Positions 56,770-64,000 of a DNA stretch of 64,000 bases are shown piece by piece (positions within the stretch are counted from its first letter, which is position 1; each line of letters opens with the position of its first letter). The DNA is from Streptomyces sp. Je 1-332 (GTDB lineage: Bacteria > Actinomycetota > Actinomycetes > Streptomycetales > Streptomycetaceae). The translations under genes and the position numbers were made by a program. The notes under the pieces are model-generated. The model did no database searches. It was not told where the DNA came from and worked only from the letters and a program-made list of their open reading frames with translations. The stretch covers positions 4,092,001 through 4,156,000 of the forward strand of contig NZ_CP160402.1 of NCBI RefSeq assembly GCF_040730185.1, written 5' to 3'.

Positions 56770-58010
56770 CCAATGCCTTTGTCGTGATGGGCTACAACAA
56801 CACCCGTCTTGGCGACGTCAAGAAGATCGAGTCCTACGCCAGAGAATTCCACGACGCAGAGCTGATCCTGTGCAAGGGCGGAATCTCCGCCGGGGACCGG
56901 GAAGCCATCCGGAACTGCATCGAATGCGATTTGTCGCCGACCGGCGAGAACGTGGACTTGATCGTCACCTACCTCAAGGATCGCTCTCTTGATCTTGTCG
57001 GAGTGCTGCCGTTCTCCGACAAGGGGGTACAGATCGGCGCCCTTCTCGCGGAGAGGCTGGGCCTCCCGGGGTGCGATCCTGTCCGGGCCGCCGGTGCGGC
57101 GGACAAGTACAGCTACCGAATGGCCGAGGCGGAGTTCGGGGGCCTGCCCGACTCGATGTGCCGCGTGCGGGCCCAGGAGATCGACGACGCGCAGGACATC
57201 CGCGGCTTCTGGGACTCGGTGGCACCGAGCAAGGTGTTCCTGAAGCCGAGGGGTGAAGGGAACAGCCGCGGCTGCACCCGGGTCGACCGGCGCGAAAGCA
57301 TCGACGCCGTCTTCGCCGAGCTCCAGCCCTACCTGGCCGGCGGGGTGATGGCCGAGGAGTGCGTCGACGACGCCCGCGAGTACAGCGTGGATCACGTGGC
57401 CGGGTTCTCCTGGGTCACGGAAAAGGTCACCACGACTGGTGCCTTCCGCGCCGAGATACAGCAGATCGTGCCCGCCCCGCTGGACCCGGCCGTCGAGTCC
57501 CGTGTCCGGCAGGCCGGTTTCACCGCGGCCGAGGTGTGCGGTCACGCCGACGGCGCCTTCCACAACGAGATATTTCTCTTCCCCGGCGGAGAGAAGGCTG
57601 CCGTGGTCGAGCCGAATTCCCGGCCCGCGGGCATGCGTATATGGGACCTCGCCGCGCTCGCTTTCGATTTCGACCCGTGGGCGGCGTGGCTGCACTACAG
57701 CCGCGAGGGAAAACCTGCTCCGGAGTTTACTGACCAACGGGGGTACGCGGGAATCCGCATGATCCCGGCACCGGCCGACGGCGTGCTGTCCTCACTTCCT
57801 GCCGTCGCCGGAATGGAAGACGAATTCCCGGAGCTGAAGGAAGTCGTCATCACAAAGAAGCCCGGCGATGTGCTGGCCACTCAGGCAGCAGATAATGCCG
57901 GATTCATCGGGTATGTCATTTGCTCCTCGCCGACGTACGAGGGGACTCAACGGGCCCTGATTTCCTGCGCCAGTCATATACAGAACTCCGTGGGGGTCGA
58001 GGCCGCATGA
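56766..58010 (+). CDS. ATP-grasp superfamily ligase
   Basis: 414 residues from GTG at 56766. The N-terminal domain (VVMGYNNTRLGDVKKIES, LVGVLPFSDKGVQIGALLAERLGLPGCDP) precedes the grasp fold: KYSYRMAEAEFGG, KVFLKPRGEGNSRGCTRVDRRE, MAEECVDDAREYSVDHVAG, and the metal site HNEIFLFPGG ... AVVEPNSRPAGM. It would join a carboxylate to an amine or similar nucleophile through an acyl phosphate, as in carnosine-synthase-like and BL00235-type enzymes. Overlaps the flavoprotein gene (ATGA). Confidence 0.88.
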   Translation: MTNAFVVMGYNNTRLGDVKKIESYAREFHDAELILCKGGISAGDREAIRNCIECDLSPTGENVDLIVTYLKDRSLDLVGVLPFSDKGVQIGALLAERLGLPGCDPVRAAGAADKYSYRMAEAEFGGLPDSMCRVRAQEIDDAQDIRGFWDSVAPSKVFLKPRGEGNSRGCTRVDRRESIDAVFAELQPYLAGGVMAEECVDDAREYSVDHVAGFSWVTEKVTTTGAFRAEIQQIVPAPLDPAVESRVRQAGFTAAEVCGHADGAFHNEIFLFPGGEKAAVVEPNSRPAGMRIWDLAALAFDFDPWAAWLHYSREGKPAPEFTDQRGYAGIRMIPAPADGVLSSLPAVAGMEDEFPELKEVVITKKPGDVLATQAADNAGFIGYVICSSPTYEGTQRALISCASHIQNSVGVEAA

Positions 58011-59713
58011 GTCGAGTCATCATCGTCGGTGCCGGTGGCGCCGGTCTGACCGCCGCCATCGAGGCCGCCGAGGCCGACGCGGATGTCGTACTGGTGACGA
58101 AGGCGATCTACCAGCAGTCCTCCTACCGCTGGGCGTCGGTCGGCGGCTGCACCTGGAAGACGCACGCCTTCAACGCAGCTGTGGCGGAGGGCGACAGCGT
58201 CGAGGCCCACATCCGTGACACGATCGCCGGCGGCGCGGACGCCAATGATCCGCAGCTGGCACAGACGCTGTGTGAGGGCTCCCGGGAGCTCGTGTTCTGG
58301 CTGGAGAGCATCGGCCTGAACTTCGAGAAGACCGACAACGGTTTCGCGACGCGGCCCTTCGGCGGTTGCGGCGCGCCCCGTGGCGTCCACCTCGAAGACC
58401 GTCTGGGATTCCACATTCAGCGAAAGCTGGACGAGAAGGTGGCCCGCCTCGTCGCCGCGGGCAGAGTCACCGTCTACTCCGGGCTGCGCGGCACCAGACT
58501 CCTCCTCAACCCCTACGGGCAGGTGTGCGGCCTTGAGGCCATGTCGGTCGACAGCCTGGAGTTGCTGGAGATCCCCGGCGAGGCCGTGATCCTGGCAGAC
58601 GGCGGCGGCGCATCCATGTACGCCCCGTCAGCCGCGTCGATGGACAAGACCTGCGACGGCCTCGCGCTGGGTCTGCAAGCGGGGGCGGACGCCGTCGACA
58701 TGGAGTTCGTCCAGTTCCACCCCACCGGTCTCGCCTCGAACGTCCTCACCTTCGACGGGACCCTGGTGGAAGAGGCAGTCCGCTTCGACGGTGCCATCCT
58801 CCTCAACCGTCATGACGAGCGGTTCATGTTCCGGCATGACGAGCGGGGCGAGCAGGCGACCCGCGACGTGGTCTCGCGCGGTATCTACCGGGAGCTGATC
58901 GAGGGCCGTGCATACGACGACGGGTCCGTTCACCTCGACATCAGTGCCTGCCGGGACGTGATCGCCACGCAGTACCCGGCGCTTCTCGAGCGCCTGGTCC
59001 AGGCAGGATTCGACCCCCGTCGCGAGACGGTCCTGCCGATCCGGCCGACGGCCCACTTCCTGATGGGCGGGCTACGGATCGACACGAAGGCCCAGACCTC
59101 CGTACCCGGCCTGTACGCGGCGGGGGAGACCGCCGGTGGTGTGCACGGCGCCAACCGGCTCGGCGGCAACGGCCTCTCCGAAGCGCTCGTGTTCGGGCGT
59201 ATCGCCGGCCGTCACGCCGCGACCTCCGGTTCCCCGGCGACGGACGACGGCATCACGGTCACCGGCGCATACCGTGCCCCCAGCACAGGAACCGAATCCG
59301 TCGACAGCGTGCTTCAGGCCCTGCGCCAGAGCATGTACCTCCACGCCGGGCCGATCCGCAGCCACCGCGGACTGATCAAGATGCTCGGCATCATCAGCGT
59401 GCTCGAGGACCGCACGCGGCACATCGGCCTCGGCACCGGTTCACGGGCCGCCGGGCAGGTGCAGACCTACCTCGATCTCCAGAACCTGCTCCTGGCCTCC
59501 AAGACGATCGTGGAAGCGGCGCTGCGGCGCGAGGAGTCGCGCGGATCCCACTTCCGAGAGGATTTCCCCCAGCGGGAGGCAGAGTTCGAGGGGTTGGCCA
59601 CGCGGTTGAAGGAGGGCCAGCTCGCATGGGAGCCGTACATGCACGTCGGCGGTATCCACCCCGGCGGTATCCGCCCCGGCGATGTGCACGCTGACGCGCG
59701 CGCGATGTCATGA
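58007..59713 (+). CDS. Fumarate reductase/L-aspartate oxidase-like flavoprotein
   Basis: 568 residues from ATG at 58007. FAD fold VIIVGAGGAGLTAAIEAAEADADVVLVTK; the class motif SSYRWASVGG near the FAD; substrate-site sequences MEFVQFHPTGL, RGIYRELIEGR and PTAHFLMGGLRID; FAD end GLYAAGETAGGVHGANRLGGNGLSEALVFGR. The C-terminal helical domain is the SdhA/NadB type. It may oxidise aspartate-like or reduce/desaturate succinyl-like groups. No iron-sulfur or membrane subunits are present, which favours an oxidase or desaturase. Confidence 0.88.
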   Translation: MSRVIIVGAGGAGLTAAIEAAEADADVVLVTKAIYQQSSYRWASVGGCTWKTHAFNAAVAEGDSVEAHIRDTIAGGADANDPQLAQTLCEGSRELVFWLESIGLNFEKTDNGFATRPFGGCGAPRGVHLEDRLGFHIQRKLDEKVARLVAAGRVTVYSGLRGTRLLLNPYGQVCGLEAMSVDSLELLEIPGEAVILADGGGASMYAPSAASMDKTCDGLALGLQAGADAVDMEFVQFHPTGLASNVLTFDGTLVEEAVRFDGAILLNRHDERFMFRHDERGEQATRDVVSRGIYRELIEGRAYDDGSVHLDISACRDVIATQYPALLERLVQAGFDPRRETVLPIRPTAHFLMGGLRIDTKAQTSVPGLYAAGETAGGVHGANRLGGNGLSEALVFGRIAGRHAATSGSPATDDGITVTGAYRAPSTGTESVDSVLQALRQSMYLHAGPIRSHRGLIKMLGIISVLEDRTRHIGLGTGSRAAGQVQTYLDLQNLLLASKTIVEAALRREESRGSHFREDFPQREAEFEGLATRLKEGQLAWEPYMHVGGIHPGGIRPGDVHADARAMS

Positions 59714-60786
59714 CGTACGTCCTGCGATTCCTGTCGGCCCTGTGCCTGTTCGCGATACTCGCCAAGGGCAATGTGCTCCTTGACGCCTACTCCAACACCG
59801 TTCTTGTGCTGGGCTACCGCGTGCTGTTGGTGTTCTCGCCCCTGTTGATCCGGTGGGTCGGGCACTCGGCTGGAGGCGTCTGCTTCCTGGCCGCGGCGGG
59901 CGGTGCCGTTCTCTGGACCGTCCCGGGAACTCCGGTCCACCTGATGGCGGCACTCCTTGTGGGGCTCGGCCTCAGCGTGGGTGGCTACGTCCTCAAGGCC
60001 ACTGCCGCCGAGAGCCCCTCCGGAGCCTCCTGGAACAAGATCGCCCTGAACGGCGGCTCGCTGCTGGCCGGTGTGTACGTGGCGCTCATGGACCCCACCT
60101 GGGGTGTGATCGGCTTCCTGGCGCCACTCATCGCCGTCCTCGCACTGTCCGGCGCCCTGTCCTTGTGGGCCGTGCGGGGAGACACCGGCCGGCTCGGTCC
60201 GCGGCACGACGTGGGGCCGGAGACGACAGGGCGGCACAAGGCCGGCTGGAGCCTGCTCGGTATCGCCATCGGCATCAAACTCTTCGCGGTGTTCTCCATC
60301 CTCCCGCAGTACCTGCTCCTTACGTCCGGTGAACTCCCGGCCTGGTATGGCTACCTGATCAGCCTGAACGCGGCCGTGGTGATCCTGCTGCAAAAACCGG
60401 TCATGTCGCTCATCACCGCGGGGGGCAGCACTCAGGCCCGCGAGAAGTTCGTCCTGGCGCTGCTGGCCGCGTGCATGGTCGTCCTGGCGACGCCGAGTCT
60501 GTTCCGCGTCGAGCTGCTGCCGGGAGCCCTGTTGTGGATCACGCTGTGCTCGGTGATCGAGTGTGCCGCGAGTTACCTGGATGTGGCCGCCTCGCGAGCG
60601 GCATGCCTGTTCCACAAGGAAGCGGCGGCCGGAGTGGGCGCCGGGTTGTGCGTGGCCCTGTCCCGGTTCGCCGGTGACATCGGGCCGGAGCTGATCGGTG
60701 GCGTGGGTCTTGCCTGCATCGCGGGCGGCGCCCTGTGCCTTTACGGCGGAAGGGCCCGCGCCGACCAGGTCGCGGTCGCCGCATAG
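59710..60786 (+). CDS. MFS-like membrane transporter of the cluster
   Basis: 358 residues in ~10 or more helices (LRFLSALCLFAILAKGN; VCFLAAAGGAVLWTV; LMAALLVGLGLSVGGYVLKA; GWSLLGIAIGIKLFAVFSILPQYLLLTSG). It is coupled to the flavoprotein gene by ATGA. Shorter than usual 12-TM exporters and only distantly MFS-like; a substrate cannot be named. A second exporter for the cluster product, or an importer for its precursor. Confidence 0.75.
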   Translation: MTYVLRFLSALCLFAILAKGNVLLDAYSNTVLVLGYRVLLVFSPLLIRWVGHSAGGVCFLAAAGGAVLWTVPGTPVHLMAALLVGLGLSVGGYVLKATAAESPSGASWNKIALNGGSLLAGVYVALMDPTWGVIGFLAPLIAVLALSGALSLWAVRGDTGRLGPRHDVGPETTGRHKAGWSLLGIAIGIKLFAVFSILPQYLLLTSGELPAWYGYLISLNAAVVILLQKPVMSLITAGGSTQAREKFVLALLAACMVVLATPSLFRVELLPGALLWITLCSVIECAASYLDVAASRAACLFHKEAAAGVGAGLCVALSRFAGDIGPELIGGVGLACIAGGALCLYGGRARADQVAVAA

Positions 60787-60912
60787 GCCCCTACTTGGCC
60801 CCTACTTCCCCACGGTGAGAGTGCGGGCCCCTGAAGGCCCGGCGCGCCCCACGGACAGACCACGGCACGTCCGTTCTCATATCCGACCGACCCCGCCTCG
60901 AGGTGATGCACC

Positions 60913-61359
60913 ATTTCCCGCGCCCACGCCGTCACAGGCCCCGACCTGCCCGTCCACGGCCCGTACTCGCCGGCCGTGCGCGTGGGGGACTTCCTCTTCG
61001 TCTCGGCGCAGTCCGGTGTCGACCCCGCGACCGGTACGGTCCCCGCCGACGGAGCTGAAGCAGAGTGCCGTCAGGCCCTCCTCAATCTGGAACGCGTCCT
61101 GCACGCCGCGGGCACCGACCTGCGCGCGGTGGTGAAGACGACCGTCTTCTACAGCGACCCGGATGACCTGCCCGCGATCAACCGCGTCTACGCCGAGACG
61201 TTCCGCGTCGATCCGCCCGCACGAGCAGCTGTGATCGTCCGCCTCGCGGGCGGCCGGAGCGTTTCCATCGAGGCGATCGCCGACACGGCCGGCCGGGGGC
61301 AGGAGATACCCGACAGCCGGACTTTCGCGGCCGAGGGCGAGCAAATCGCCGGCCGGTGA
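60913..61359 (+). CDS. RidA/YjgF family protein, probable ATT start
   Basis: 148 residues if translation starts at ATT 60913, six bases after GAGGTGA; 127 from GTG 60976. Only the longer form keeps the conserved GPYSPAV region before VGDFLFVSAQSGVDPATG. Catalytic Arg (PPARAAVIVRL) and Glu (SIEAIAD) are present. RidA proteins hydrolyse reactive enamines/imines; next to an aspartate-oxidase-like enzyme this fits clearing or using an imine. A stop codon lies in frame at 60904-60906. Confidence 0.85.
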   Translation: MSRAHAVTGPDLPVHGPYSPAVRVGDFLFVSAQSGVDPATGTVPADGAEAECRQALLNLERVLHAAGTDLRAVVKTTVFYSDPDDLPAINRVYAETFRVDPPARAAVIVRLAGGRSVSIEAIADTAGRGQEIPDSRTFAAEGEQIAGR

Positions 61360-61380
61360 AAGCGCGCTGACCCGGCTTCA

Positions 61381-61440
61381 CTGGCAACACCGTGGGGCGG
61401 AACACCTCAGCCGAGGTGTTCCGCCCCACGGTGTTGCCAG
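61381..61440. terminator. 60-base bidirectional hairpin closing the accessory region
   Basis: Perfect 28-bp stem (61381-61408 with 61413-61440) and a 4-base loop AGCC, between the convergent RidA and DUF5324 genes. The strongest hairpin in the window. Confidence 0.9.
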
Positions 61441-61489
61441 TGCTCCCGCGCTGCCGCGTGATGACTACGGACGCGCGGGTCGGCGGTGG

Positions 61490-62212
61490 TCAGCGCAGGT
61501 CGTCGCGCTCAGAGGCCTCCGACTCGGCCTGCTTGGCCTGGACCTCGGGGTCGAGGGAGGCCTGGCCGCTGCCGTCGACCGAGGTCAGCGGCGCGCTGTC
61601 GGGGATCTCCGTGGCGGCCGGCGGCTCGACGAGCCAGTCCGGGTTGGCCTGCTTGTCCCACCACTTCCAGGCGGCGACCGCACCACCTGCCACCACGCCC
61701 AGGACGACGAGGCCCTTGGCGAGGCGGCCGGCGCGGGCCCGGCGGTTGTGCTTGCGTACCAGCCGCTGGATCTCCTTGGGAGAGACCTCGCCGCGCAGTG
61801 CGGCGAGCGCCGCGGCCCCTCGGGACGCCGCCTCCTCGCGGACGGGCTGCGCCACGGCCACGGCCTGCTCGATGCGGGGCTTCGAGTAGTCGGCGGCCTG
61901 CTGGGCTGCCTTGCGGGTCTGCTTGGCAGCCCTGCGGGTGCGGACAGCGGCCTCGTGCGCGGCGTGGTCCACCTTCGGCGGCACATGCGTACGAGCCTGC
62001 TCGAGGCGCGGGCCGACGTGAGCGCCGTACTGGACACGGGCTTGCTCGGCGGCCTGCGACACCTTGGGTGCGAGGCGTGCACGGCTCTCGTGTGCGTAGT
62101 GGACGGCCTGGTCCTTGGCCGTTCCGGCGTAGGGGGCCACCGCCTCCGCGGCATGCCGCACGCTGTCCCTAGCCGAACCGGTCGCGGCGCGCACGCTGTC
62201 GATGCGGGTCAC
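61490..62212 (-). CDS. DUF5324 family membrane-associated protein
   Basis: 240 residues. A long amphipathic, Ala/Gln/Lys/Arg-rich helical region (SVRAATGSARDSVRHAAEAVAPY; AAVRTRRAAKQTRKAAQQAAD) is followed by one transmembrane helix (GLVVLGVVAGGAVAAWKWW) and a Pro/Ser/Glu tail. Matches the actinobacterial DUF5324 family found near the cyclophilin gene; function unknown. The 252-base gap to the cyclophilin gene holds no gene. Confidence 0.82.
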   Translation of the reverse strand: MTRIDSVRAATGSARDSVRHAAEAVAPYAGTAKDQAVHYAHESRARLAPKVSQAAEQARVQYGAHVGPRLEQARTHVPPKVDHAAHEAAVRTRRAAKQTRKAAQQAADYSKPRIEQAVAVAQPVREEAASRGAAALAALRGEVSPKEIQRLVRKHNRRARAGRLAKGLVVLGVVAGGAVAAWKWWDKQANPDWLVEPPAATEIPDSAPLTSVDGSGQASLDPEVQAKQAESEASERDDLR

Positions 62213-62464
62213 AGGATCCTCCTCCTCGGTGGCTTATAGGTATGTCACCTTTCCACCCTTTCAAGGATCATGCCTTCCGGATGGCTCCGAGGCATGACGC
62301 AGCCGGGCATCCGGGTGCGATCATTTTGATCAAATCGGTACAAGGAGAGTGCTTTGCCGACAATGCCACGGATCGTCGTGGAGCGCGCCCACTCCGTGAC
62401 TACTCGTCGCAATCCGGTCCATGGGAGGATCGGGGGCGTCACAGAAGACAACGGAAGGCAGACC

Positions 62465-62998
62465 GTGGCCGAGCGGCTTTACGCCACCCTGAAGACCAAC
62501 CGAGGCGACATCGAGGTGCTGCTGCACCCCAACCACACGCCGAAGACGGTCAAGAACTTCGTCGAGCTCGCTCAGGGCGAGCGCGAGTGGGTCCACCCGG
62601 AGACCGGCAAGAAGACCACGGACCGGCTCTACGACGGCACGGTCTTCCACCGCGTCATCAGTGGCTTCATGATCCAGGGCGGCGACCCGCTGGGCAACGG
62701 CACGGGCGGCCCCGGCTACGAGTTCGAGGACGAGTTCCACCCCGACCTCGCCTTCGACAAGCCCTACCTGCTCGCCATGGCCAACGCCGGCCCGGGCACC
62801 AACGGCTCCCAGTTCTTCGTGACGGTCTCCCCGACGGCCTGGCTCACCCGCAAGCACACCATCTTCGGCGAGGTCACGAACCCGGCGAGCCAGAAGGTCG
62901 TCGACGACATCGCGGCCACGCAGACCAACCCGCGCACCGACCGCCCGGTGAACGACGTGGTCATCGAGTCCGTCGTCATCGAGACCCGCACCGCCTGA
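62465..62998 (+). CDS. Cyclophilin-type peptidyl-prolyl cis-trans isomerase
   Basis: 177 residues from GTG at 62465. Core motifs: FHRVISGFMIQGGDPLGNGTGGPGYEFEDEF (catalytic Arg), LAMANAGPGTNGSQFFVT, and LTRKHTIFGEV. The cytoplasmic actinobacterial PpiA type with the extra EWVHPETGKKTTDRLY loop. Speeds proline isomerisation during folding. Confidence 0.95.
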   Translation: MAERLYATLKTNRGDIEVLLHPNHTPKTVKNFVELAQGEREWVHPETGKKTTDRLYDGTVFHRVISGFMIQGGDPLGNGTGGPGYEFEDEFHPDLAFDKPYLLAMANAGPGTNGSQFFVTVSPTAWLTRKHTIFGEVTNPASQKVVDDIAATQTNPRTDRPVNDVVIESVVIETRTA

Positions 62999-63046
62999 CA
63001 CCGGCGCGCATCGCCTGACACCGGCGCACCTCGCCAGGGAACCAAA

Positions 63047-63082
63047 CCGCCCCGCCCATCCGTAAAAGGAGGGCGGGGCGGT
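63047..63082 (+). terminator. Terminator after the cyclophilin gene
   Basis: 12-bp stem ACCGCCCCGCCC and complement with a 12-base A-containing loop. Confidence 0.75.
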
Positions 63083-63136
63083 GCGTTCGCGCGCGTGGGC
63101 GCGACCGTGCCGTCGTACGGACATTGAGGGGACCCC

Positions 63137-64000
63137 ATGGACCAGGCACCAGGCAGCCCGCAGGGGCCACAGGACGCATCGAGCCTGCCCCGTTGCTACC
63201 GCCACCCGGACCGCGAGACCGGCATCAGCTGCACGCGCTGCGAGCGTCCGATCTGCCCGGAATGCATGATCAGCGCCTCGGTCGGCTTCCAGTGCCCCGA
63301 GTGCGTGCGCGAGGGCTCGGGCACCGGACACGCGCCCGCGGCGAACCAGCCGCGCACCATCGCGGGGGGCTCGATCGCCACCGACCCGCGGCTGATCACC
63401 AAGATCCTGCTCGGTCTGAACGTCGCGGTGTTCATCGCGGTCCTTGCCATGGGGGACCGTCTGGTCAATGAGCTGGTGCTGGTCGGCCAGTGGCCTCCGT
63501 ACCCCTATGTCCCGGAGGACGGTGTCGCCGAAGGCCAGTGGTATCGCCTGGTCACGTCGATGTTCACGCACCAGGAGATCTGGCACATCGCGTTCAACAT
63601 GCTCGGCCTGTGGTGGCTCGGCGGCCCCCTGGAAGCGGCACTCGGCCGCGCCCGTTTCCTCTCGCTCTACGTGCTGTCCGGCCTGGCGGGCGGCGCGCTG
63701 ACCTACGTCGTCGCGGAGCCGGGCCAGGCCTCGCTCGGGGCGTCCGGGGCGATCTTCGGTCTGCTCGGCGCGACCGCGGTCCTGATGCGGCGCCTGAACT
63801 ACGACATGCGCCCCGTCATCGCGCTGCTCGCGCTGAACATGCTCTTCACCTTCACCTGGAGCGGCATCGCCTGGGAGGCGCACGTCGGCGGTCTGGTCGC
63901 CGGTGTCGCGATCGCGTACGGGATGGTGCACGCGCCCCGCGAGCGGCGAGCGCTCGTGCAGTGGGGGACCTGTGCCGTGGTGCTGGTCGTGGTCCTGGCG
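63137..64000 (+). CDS. Rhomboid family intramembrane serine protease (3' end outside window)
   Basis: At least 288 residues from ATG at 63137 with GAGGGGAC upstream. The N-terminus is a zinc-ribbon-like Cys/His region (CYRHPDRETGISCTRCERPICPECM, FQCPEC). The rhomboid core has HQEIWHIAFNMLGLWWLGGPLE, the catalytic Ser in LGASGAIFGLLGA and His in AWEAHVGGLVAG. It cleaves transmembrane substrates; natural targets are unknown. The gene is cut by the window edge after the last helices begin. Confidence 0.93.
   Translation, partial: MDQAPGSPQGPQDASSLPRCYRHPDRETGISCTRCERPICPECMISASVGFQCPECVREGSGTGHAPAANQPRTIAGGSIATDPRLITKILLGLNVAVFIAVLAMGDRLVNELVLVGQWPPYPYVPEDGVAEGQWYRLVTSMFTHQEIWHIAFNMLGLWWLGGPLEAALGRARFLSLYVLSGLAGGALTYVVAEPGQASLGASGAIFGLLGATAVLMRRLNYDMRPVIALLALNMLFTFTWSGIAWEAHVGGLVAGVAIAYGMVHAPRERRALVQWGTCAVVLVVVLA

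Noticed and set aside
38202..61359. TTA (bldA-dependent) codons in regulatory genes of the cluster
   Set aside because: I looked for in-frame TTA in the SARP, monooxygenase, kinase and ATP-grasp genes and saw none; a codon count would be needed to be certain.

Overview
The window is a high-GC actinobacterial chromosome segment, almost certainly from Streptomyces. It carries the replication-origin neighbourhood in the Streptomyces order: cca, DUF6049, murJ, pseudokinase, sigM, rsmA, trxB, trxA, GNAT, parB, parA, rsmG, jag, yidC, yidD, rnpA, rpmH, dnaA, oriC, dnaN, gnd, recF, DUF721, gyrB, gyrA, DUF3566, tRNA-Ile. Streptomyces-type parS sites and TTGTCCACA-type DnaA boxes support this. All functional calls were made by reading the sequence; no database search was possible.

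Layout. 1-7.9 kb: end of an MFS transporter, a small membrane protein, CCA-adding enzyme, and an envelope block (DUF6049, MurJ) followed by a pseudokinase. 9.8-13 kb: SigM with its anti-sigma factor, then the thioredoxin pair behind a sigma-R-type promoter. 13-20 kb: leftward chromosome segregation (parAB), rsmG, jag, yidC, yidD, rnpA, rpmH. 20-32.8 kb: rightward dnaA, oriC, dnaN, gnd, recF, DUF721, gyrB, gyrA, DUF3566. 32.8-38.1 kb: tRNA-Ile, small secreted and membrane proteins, a Ser/Thr kinase with a neighbouring HTH protein, and tRNA-Ala.

Accessory region (about 38.2-61.4 kb). Directly after tRNA-Ala lies a biosynthetic gene cluster of about 23 genes that I cannot match to a known product. 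It has a phosphopantetheinyl transferase, SARP regulator, FAD monooxygenase, DUF1611 (DgcN-like) protein, SMP-30 lactonase, an XRE/ImmA-IrrE/MAB_1171c regulatory trio, a soluble histidine kinase with a NarL-type regulator, FabG, a KAS III-like enzyme with an altered triad, ACP, an active KS plus a Cys-less KS partner, aldo/keto reductase, MFS exporter, AfsA/ScbA-type butenolide synthase, HAD phosphatase, ATP-grasp ligase, a fumarate-reductase/aspartate-oxidase-like flavoprotein, a second transporter and a RidA-family protein. My working inference is that a dedicated acyl-ACP system makes a beta-ketoacyl chain. AfsA would condense the chain with a glycerol-type C3 unit, the phosphatase would trim the product, and the ATP-grasp, flavoprotein and RidA steps would add or process an amino-acid-like unit.

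The core genome resumes at 61.5 kb with DUF5324, a cyclophilin and a rhomboid protease that runs off the right edge.
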